Below, piece after piece: positions 57,548 to 64,000 of a stretch of DNA of 64,000 nucleotides (position 1 is its first letter; the number at the start of each line of letters is the position of its first letter). The DNA is taken from positions 1 to 64,000 of the forward strand of contig CAJQUW010010459.1 of assembly GCA_907163375.1 (NCBI GenBank), in the 5' to 3' direction. The position numbers were made by a program, and so were the translations under genes. The stretch comes from Prostheceraeus crozeri (Eukaryota > Platyhelminthes > Polycladida > Euryleptidae). The notes under the pieces are model-generated. The model was not told the origin of the DNA. It saw nothing but the letters and a program-made list of their open reading frames with translations, and did not search any database.

Positions 57548-58315
57548 TTTTTATTTTAATGGTTGAGGAAGAGCCAAGGTTTTAACGATGTTGTAATTTA
57601 ATTAAGGTATAATTAATTTCGGTTGCTATTCGGCAACCATCATCAGATAGAAGGAATTAAGCATAGACGCAAAAGTCATGAATTCAAATTTCACATTCAC
57701 ATAGGAAATAAGGGAGTAGACAAGAAATCTAGTAAAAACTATGTAACAAACTAGTAAAGCTATGTTAACAAACTTCACTAGGGAAAAGGAGGAATAGAAA
57801 CATGCGACAGATACTCGTAGTATTGGGCTACATCTTGCCAATAGTAATAGTAATTGATCTGACTAGAAATATTACTATCAAAATATACAAAATACATGCA
57901 TACAAAAGTAGAAAAGGAAGGTAATGTGAAAAATGACTTAATGACTATTGGTGAGATTCAGAAAAGATCGAACCACTAAATGAAGGGGAAGTCATTGTAG
58001 CAGTCTAATTCCGTTTTGTTGTTAATGATCGGCTTCCGTTTGTGAATGAGCATTGCTTCTCATAGCCGTAAATTGGCTTCATCTCGGTAATAGGCAAGAA
58101 TGGCAGTAGAAAAGTTGTATTTACATAGCTTCATACTTTTTACTAGATTTCTTGTCTAAACCTTTATTTCCTGTGTTAATGTAAAATTGAATTCATGACT
58201 TTTGTGTCTATGTTTAATTCCTTCTATCTGATGGTTGCCGAATAGCAACCGAAATTAATTATACCGTTAATAAATTACAACATCTTTGAAACCTTGGCTT
58301 TTCCTCAACCATGAA
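57548..58315. mobile_element. Older head-to-head PLE pair
   Basis: A minus-sense copy runs from about 58100 to 57548; it contains YRDEANLRL and EAMLIHKRKPIINNKTELDC of the GIY-YIG end, a long 3' tail and a hammerhead-like core. A plus-sense copy of the tail (58130-58315) faces away from it. The tails match as inverted repeats over about 180 bp with roughly one difference per ten bases (for example 'gaattcatgacttttg.gtctatg'). It is older than the two near-perfect palindromes. Confidence 0.7.
57605..57652 (-). ncRNA. Hammerhead-ribozyme-like core in PLE tail
   Basis: CTGATGA (57640-57646), stem II GGTTGC/GCAACC with loop CGAATA, and GAAA (57617-57620). TTAATT follows, then ATACC, which can pair three bases with the CTAT before the core. 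The opposite copy at 58228-58260 has lost three bases in the core (CTGATG then GTTGCC). Confidence 0.5.
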
Positions 58316-58689
58316 ATAAAAATATGACTAGCCAAGACATCTTCAATCATAGCAAAAACAGTTGTAAAACTTAATTTGACCGACAGCTTCTTTAATGAAG
58401 CAGAGACACAATATTCCTCTAAAGAATGTTTTCCACATTAGTGATTAGTTATCTTTTTGAAGAATTCTCAACCCTAGCACAAAAATTGATGAAGCAAGGG
58501 CCTACTCAATGAAACAGGAAAAGAAATTAGATTTCTTTTAATGAATAAAAGTAAAAATATCAGATCTACATGCAGTATGTCTACTTAATATAAAATAGCT
58601 CCCATCAGAAACCTGTCTGTACGAGTCTTAAAAGAATCAACATAGTAATAATAGTTGAGTTGGAAAGAGTCAGGTGTCTAGATATAATA

Positions 58690-59510
58690 ACTTTTTTTCG
58701 AATGCACGAAATTTTTCGATTACCATCCAGTAATCATCTTCAGGTGCAAAAGACTAAGGTTAGTAAAAGTTTAAACTATAAGGAACTTGGGAATGATATT
58801 CACAGAGATGATATGATGACTTACAATGATTTGATATGAACAGGTTGTACTGGATTACATATCTTTACCAGTAGCAAAAATAAATTGACTTGACAGGATG
58901 GATTAATTCTATGCCCGATGATGTAGTAAAGAAATGATGAAGTCATTTGTAAAAATGGAAATCATGGTAGCTGTCAAGTTCTGTTCTTCTATTTACTATT
59001 GGTTAATATTTGTTAATGATGAATACTTCACGTGACCTCAAATTTCTGTTGTCATGATCGTGGACCAGAATGTCAATATTGATGTTGGATTGTTGTACTT
59101 TACACGTTTCAATATGTTTAAACACAGAAGATGAAGGGCTTGTGGCATGTTTTTTGAAGCGGGCGTGAAGAGGTCGCAATGTGACGCCAATATAAAATTT
59201 ATCACAATTGCTACACTGGATTTCGTAGATAATGTTATTTCGGTTGCATAATTTTCTGTCTCTCATTTTGCTGTTTGGTAAGAGAACATAGTTGCGTTGC
59301 ACTTGTTCCATTTCGTTTCAGTTGTTGACGAAGTGTTTTGCTGCGTCTTGTAAGTCGAACATTTAAGTTAATGTCTTTGAAAAACGAGAGTCAGTATCAT
59401 CTGAGATGTATGGGAAAGGGAAATATAGAACATTTTTATTCGTCCATTGATTGTCGTTTCGCTTTAGTTTTGCTGATTTCATTTCTGTTTTCGAAGATTT
59501 TATAATTTGT
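58690..59510 (-). pseudogene. Penelope-like element 3' part: RT tail, GIY-YIG and ribozyme-like tail
   Basis: On minus, the end of the RT thumb is visible in KNVLYFPFPYISDDTDSRFS (about 59380-59440). The frame 59311-59003 then gives RNYVLLPNSKMRDRKLCNRN, the GIY-YIG core NIIYEIQCSNCDKFYIGVTL, LHARFKKHATSPSSSVFKHI and NRNLRSREVFIINKY. Nearby frames finish with RRTELDSYHDFHF, and the hammerhead-like core lies about 240 bp downstream. It is 5'-truncated at about 59510, where a plus-sense copy begins. Confidence 0.8.
58701..58750 (-). ncRNA. Hammerhead-ribozyme-like motif with closed stem I
   Basis: Reading minus: GCAC, CTGAAGA, stem II GATTAC-TGGATG-GTAATC, GAAA, AATTTC, GTGC. The GCAC/GTGC pair closes stem I, stem II has six perfect pairs, and the six bases between GAAA and stem I end in TC, a permitted cleavage site. 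This is the best-formed of the copies here. Confidence 0.6.
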
Positions 59511-59529
59511 TCGTTATATCCAATTATAC

Positions 59530-59835
59530 GTAAAAAATCGTCAAGCAACTGAAAAACATTATCTACGAAATCAGCTGCAACAATTGTGATAAATTTTGTA
59601 TTGGCGGTACCGTGCGAACTCTTCACGCCCGCTTCAAAGAACATACCACAAACCCTTCATCTTCTGTGTTTAAACATATTCAAACGTGTAAAGTACAGCA
59701 TTCCGACATCTATATTGACACTAGCTCAAATTGGCATTTTTACATCAAATCTTGCTTGCATTTTTCAGGATCGAGCATGGTAAATATTCATGCCCCGACC
59801 GATACGAGAAATTTCAATATATTTTTTTCTTAAGC
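59530..59835 (+). pseudogene. Plus-sense GIY-YIG fragment of a second PLE copy
   Basis: Frames give IIYEISCNNCDKFCIGG near 59555-59605, then LHARFKEHTTNPSSSVFKHI and CKVQHSDIYID, closely related to the minus-sense copy at 59.0-59.3 kb. The two start near each other and point apart. The copy decays after about 59720. Confidence 0.75.
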
Positions 59836-61270
59836 AAAATATGTAACATTTGCATGCTTGCCATAAACGGAAGTATCGTAATGAGGTATTGAAATTAATT
59901 ATTTTCTTATTATGTAAGGAAAACAAAATATAAGCCAAAACTGCTGAGAAGAGCTTACTAACTTATTTTTCTCTTTATTTTACCAACCGGCCTTCTCAAG
60001 AGATGCAGACTTAACACGGTACAATAGTTATGGATTCGACTTTGAACAAGCTGGCCAGGTGATCGGCATTGAAGAACTTGAAAAATTTATAAGTATACTT
60101 GCACGATGACGGACTATCCGAATGTAAATCTCCCACCAACAGCATCGTTGCCTCTAATTTTCACAAGAAAGCTTGATAAACTTGGCTGACTATGAACAGA
60201 AACTTTATCAAAACGCATGTCTTACTAGCCGCTTCATTGGAAAGGTAGCTCCTAATAAAACGCTAGTGCTCACTATAAGATGCATTTCGCTTTCGATTGT
60301 GGCAAGAATTCGTTGAAATATTTGCGAGTTGAAATCCGCAAGCTGAGGAATCTAAAAGACTGTTGAGTGTTGCCGCATGTCGTAACAACAGTCGTTGAGC
60401 TGTCTCCACTCATCCCGCGCACTTCACATTTCTAGAATTCGAACTCGCTGTGCCTCGACTACTGCGGGTCTACCAGCAGTCGCTGACACTGGCTGTTTAA
60501 GTTGCATGATCAGAACGAACCTGGCTCACCGACTCGGTTCACCAGATAGACATCTTATACCAGTGACAATGTAAACGCGGGCTGCCAAAATCAGCACGCT
60601 GGGTGTTGCCATAATCTGACTCTTAGGCAAATCATAAGATGTCTTCCTCCAATCCGCCAAACTACTTATGTCATCAACGACTTCTACACGCTCCTCATCG
60701 GCCGCGAGACCTGCATCAAACTTGGAATGATTCCGACCACTTTTTCCTGACGTCGTAGAAGTCATACCGATAGAACACGATAACTCAACAATCACCGATA
60801 GTGAGGGATGTTTCCAGCAGAGCTGGATCCAGCAACATGATGGATTTGAATTTGTCATCATGCTACTGGAAATCTAGCAATAAATATTTTGGTAGACCAC
60901 ATGCAATAATAATTATAATTCAAACTAACTACAAGCCTAGTGAATGGTCTGTAATGAAGCTTGCTGACATTCAGTCCTTGTGGGTTTAAAATTTGCAAAT
61001 AATTGATGCCTTAACCATTGATAATGGATTGTATGCAGAACATTACTTTCAATAAATAGGGTGCCAGGTATTTGTCTTCAATTTGAAATTTTATTTGTGC
61101 AATTCATTAACATTGCGATACTGCAGAAAAGGTGCGCGCATTTTCGGAGGAAAATTTCCAGACTAATGAAAAAGATTCTTGACTCATCGATAATTCCAAT
61201 TTACCCTGATTAACCAAAAATTTGGTTTGATTAACCTAAGGGAAGAAAAAGCAACTGGGCTGTATTCGGC
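59836..61270. other. Spacer between PLE cluster and LINE
   Basis: No gene recognised. A 111-codon frame at 60526-60861 (minus) in a slightly GC-richer patch (60.4-60.8 kb) shows no family; it could be part of a decayed element. Confidence 0.35.
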
Positions 61271-63150
61271 AATGACAGAGTCTGCCGACAGAAAGGAATC
61301 ACTCAGATGACACTCCTATTTACAGATGAAAAGAAAAGTCGAAACATAGCAGACTACAGTCTGAAGAGAACATGAAAATATACAGCAGCGAGTGTAATTA
61401 AGTTCGAGAGGCGGTACGAGGCAAAATGAAATATGACTGCAGGAGAAGTACTGACTGATTGAGCAGAGTGCACAGAAGCAGAGACACGCCAAGCAAACTT
61501 GCTGATCAGAGATATCAGTACAAAATGGGAACCGAAGCGGCGATTTGCAAAAGATCACGATGGACACCTGTTACAGACATCCGAAGAGGGAGATGAGCTG
61601 ATTGCTGCCGAGACCCGCATACGTAGACGTATGATTATGACACCACAGTAGTGACAGAACTTGTAGCCATGGTGCGGCACTCCAAGACGACGACAGAAAT
61701 AGCGAAATACTCGGGATATCAAGTCGAAAATGCGACCAAGAAGGTAAAACCACTCAAGGCTCCCGGTACAGATGGAATCACAGGAAAGATGCTACATGCT
61801 GGTGGAGGAGAATTGGCAGAAGAGCTGCTCATTATGTGCATTCAAGCATCTGAAGAGAAAGCTCCTGATAAATGGAACAAGTCGGTTATAGTAACACTGC
61901 CAAAGAAAGATCTTAGTATCTGCAGGAACTACCGCACCTTATCTCTGGTAAACCACGTATGCAAAGTGTTCTTACTGATCATCCTAGAGTTTCTGAAAGC
62001 TTCTGTCGAGCCATTCCTGGTAGAAGAGACAAGCAGGCTTCCGTACAGACAGCAGCACTGTGCAAGATACTTGATAATGGTCTGCTTCATCGATTTCTCT
62101 GAGGCTTTCGGCAACATTCGGCAAGACGCCATGTGGGCAGAATTAAAATCATGCGGCGTGGATGCTGAGATTATCCACATTTTGAAGTATTTACTACAGT
62201 GCCAAGGCTGCAGTTATGTAGACTTGGAAATGAAACGGGTGACTGGTTCAGAAAAGGATTCCAGACAGGGCGATCCCCTGTGACCTGTTGTTTTACTTTG
62301 TATCAACGTGTGTTATAACAATGCGGCAAGAGTGTCAATTCAGGGAACTATCAACAACCTAAGCCTTGTCGATGATACAACACTTTCGGATAAAAGTTGT
62401 TGAGAACTGGATAATAACCTATGCTTCGCTTCTTCAGATGCATAACGATGTGGCCTTAAAATCAACAACGATAAAACGAAGGGATTAGAGATATTGGAGA
62501 CAAGTCAAAAAGCAGAACTTTCCGCAAACAGCAGTGTTATCGAAACAGTCCATAAGTTTACCTATCTTGGAATCACGATAAATGGCGAGGGATGTGTAAT
62601 GAAGCCCGTCAGCACATGGCATTCAGGACGTTAGCAGGTTTTGACAAAATATGGAGGAGTCACGTGATTACCGCAAGAACTATAATGCGCGGTGTTGCAA
62701 TCATGTGCTTCTAGCGTGCTGATGCTTACTTCGGAAATGTGGACGCTGAGAAAGACGGACAAGCGGCGTCTCGATGCCTTTGAGTTGCGGAGCTTCCGAA
62801 GGATTTTAGATGGATGAATCACCGCACCACCAATTATGGAACCATCTTACGACTTGTGTAGATGATTAATAAACGCAAAATGAGTCTGTTCAACCACTTC
62901 TGCTGCAGGAAAGATCATTGCCCAGTGAAGATCGTGATCTTTGGTATCGCGAATGGCAACAGTCGTAGAGCCGATGCATGATGTGCGGACTGACAGCATC
63001 AAAGGTTGGTGCGAAGCTTACCTACACATGATAGCTAGGAAGACACTGGCGGAAAATAACCTTACGCGCAATTGAGGACACCAACGAATGATTCGACCTC
63101 CTCGCAAATCAAGAGCATTGAGCAAAATTATTTAAGGGACCTGCAGTCTG
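61271..63150 (+). pseudogene. LINE reverse transcriptase (non-LTR), broken
   Basis: The longest frame (61651-62283) carries the fingers and palm: VKPLKAPGTDGITGKMLHAG, DKWNKSVIVTLPKKDLSICR, NYRTLSLVNHVCKVF, FIDFSEAFGNIRQDAMWAEL and a final RQGDPL. The catalytic block is degraded to LVDDTTLS near 62360, and YLGITINGEG follows near 62565. Later frames give MWTLRKTDKRRLDAFELRSF near 62740 and a tail with MIARKTLAENNLTRN near 63030. The upstream part (61300-61650) belongs to the same element. It is of the RTE/CR1-like kind, dead through stops at 62281, 62402 and others; the endonuclease is not found. Confidence 0.8.
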
Positions 63151-64000
63151 TTTAGTTAGTAGTTCTAACCAGTGCATTAGAACTTTTTGGTGCAAATGAG
63201 TGAGGTTCTTAGTAGTTCACTAGTAAGCGAAGGAGCTCCGCAAACGGGATTTCCTAGTAACTGACACTGAAATGAACAAATATTTTTCAGTTCATAAAAC
63301 TGATGAACGAATTGATGTTTCTCAGTCTTACATTTACTATGGGAGAAATTAATTCTCACATCACTTTTCGCTGTTCAGACACAGACAGCCGTTTAGAGCA
63401 ACTTTCAGAAAAGTACGTACTTTCAGAAAGTACGCTGTTAATATTCGTGAATAATACAATGTAAATGAATAGATTAAAGATCAGACCAGACATAGAGTTT
63501 TAAGGTCATTTTAGCCGGCGCAGCGCCGCATAAGAATTTTCGTGAGCCGTATGAAATATTTCATAAATTTCTGCAAGGTGACAAATTTAAGACTGTGGCA
63601 AAGTTCCAAGTAATTATGGCCGATCAACTACTTGATGATTTAATAGTGTAGGGTTGCCATCCTAGATTTGGAATTGGACGGCTTCCTTGAAGTGGCAGTT
63701 TTGTGAATGTCAAAGTCGATTGGTGAGACAAAGGCAAATAAGGCACGGTTGTTTTCAAAATTGATAGAATGGCAAAGTGGGCTTATAAGAATGATGGACA
63801 CTGAAGAATACAGCCTCTTTGATTCTCAATGTGGTCAACGAGCGCCAAGTCCCACAATGTTCGTGCCTTTCAAAGTGAACAAAAAGGGAAGTGAGTGACT
63901 TGAGTGTTTCAGTTAAACTGAACGGCAGAGCGTAAAATTAAAATAAACAAGCGAACTGAGTGAGCTAAGTAAATGGTCTTATTCGAATGCACTGGTGCAC
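63151..64000. other. Right-hand end of window, nothing recognised
   Basis: No element ends or gene features are visible. A frame at 63707-63898 (+) is probably chance. Duplicated 'actttcagaaa' phrases occur at 63400-63430. Confidence 0.35.

Overview
The window is AT-rich animal nuclear DNA: spliced genes with GT-AG introns, long introns full of transposons, many (TA)n tracts, and several classes of eukaryotic mobile element (Polinton, Penelope-like, LINE, Tc1/mariner, hAT, MITEs). It looks like a marine invertebrate genome, but nothing in the sequence fixes the phylum.

1-12.5 kb is a decayed Polinton/Maverick. The C-terminal part of a protein-primed family B DNA polymerase runs on + and leaves the window at the left. 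It faces a long minus-strand cluster that reads, in order of transcription: a UBA-RING (IAP-like) protein, three proteins of unknown function, a packaging ATPase, a conserved Polinton hypothetical, a chromodomain integrase, a short unknown gene, the penton-like minor capsid protein, a small basic glycine-rich protein, the double-jelly-roll major capsid protein and an adenain-type cysteine protease. Most genes carry frameshifts or stops. The four most distal genes (UBA-RING, 10.9 kb, 10.4 kb and most of the 10.2 kb gene) are still largely open. A minisatellite lies at the right side and a broken mariner follows.

13.9-15.0 kb holds an intact single-exon gene for a tandem-GNAT acetyltransferase (minus).

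20.7-54.0 kb is one minus-strand gene with eight recognised coding exons. Their splice phases join into an 848-codon frame with an AT-hook-like stretch, one C2H2 zinc finger, a helical conserved segment and an acidic/basic C-terminal half. It is probably a nuclear regulator and resembles ZNF839-type proteins. Its introns, one of about 16 kb, hold most of the other elements: a Tc1 copy, LINE tails, a possible LTR, Penelope-like (PLE) copies, two MITEs that bracket the zinc-finger exon, a hAT with 6-bp target duplication and a TA-flanked element with palindromic subterminal repeats.

54.4-63.2 kb contains a Tc1/mariner element with about 220-bp terminal inverted repeats, a cluster of PLE copies and a broken LINE reverse transcriptase.

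The most unusual pattern is the repeated head-to-head arrangement of 5'-truncated PLE copies (33.3-34.5, 37.5-38.0, 56.8-57.4, 57.5-58.3 and 58.7-59.8 kb). Two are nearly perfect palindromes, each with one arm longer by about 30 bp and each flanked by a 12-13 bp target duplication. The copies share a compact hammerhead-ribozyme-like core close to the 3' end.
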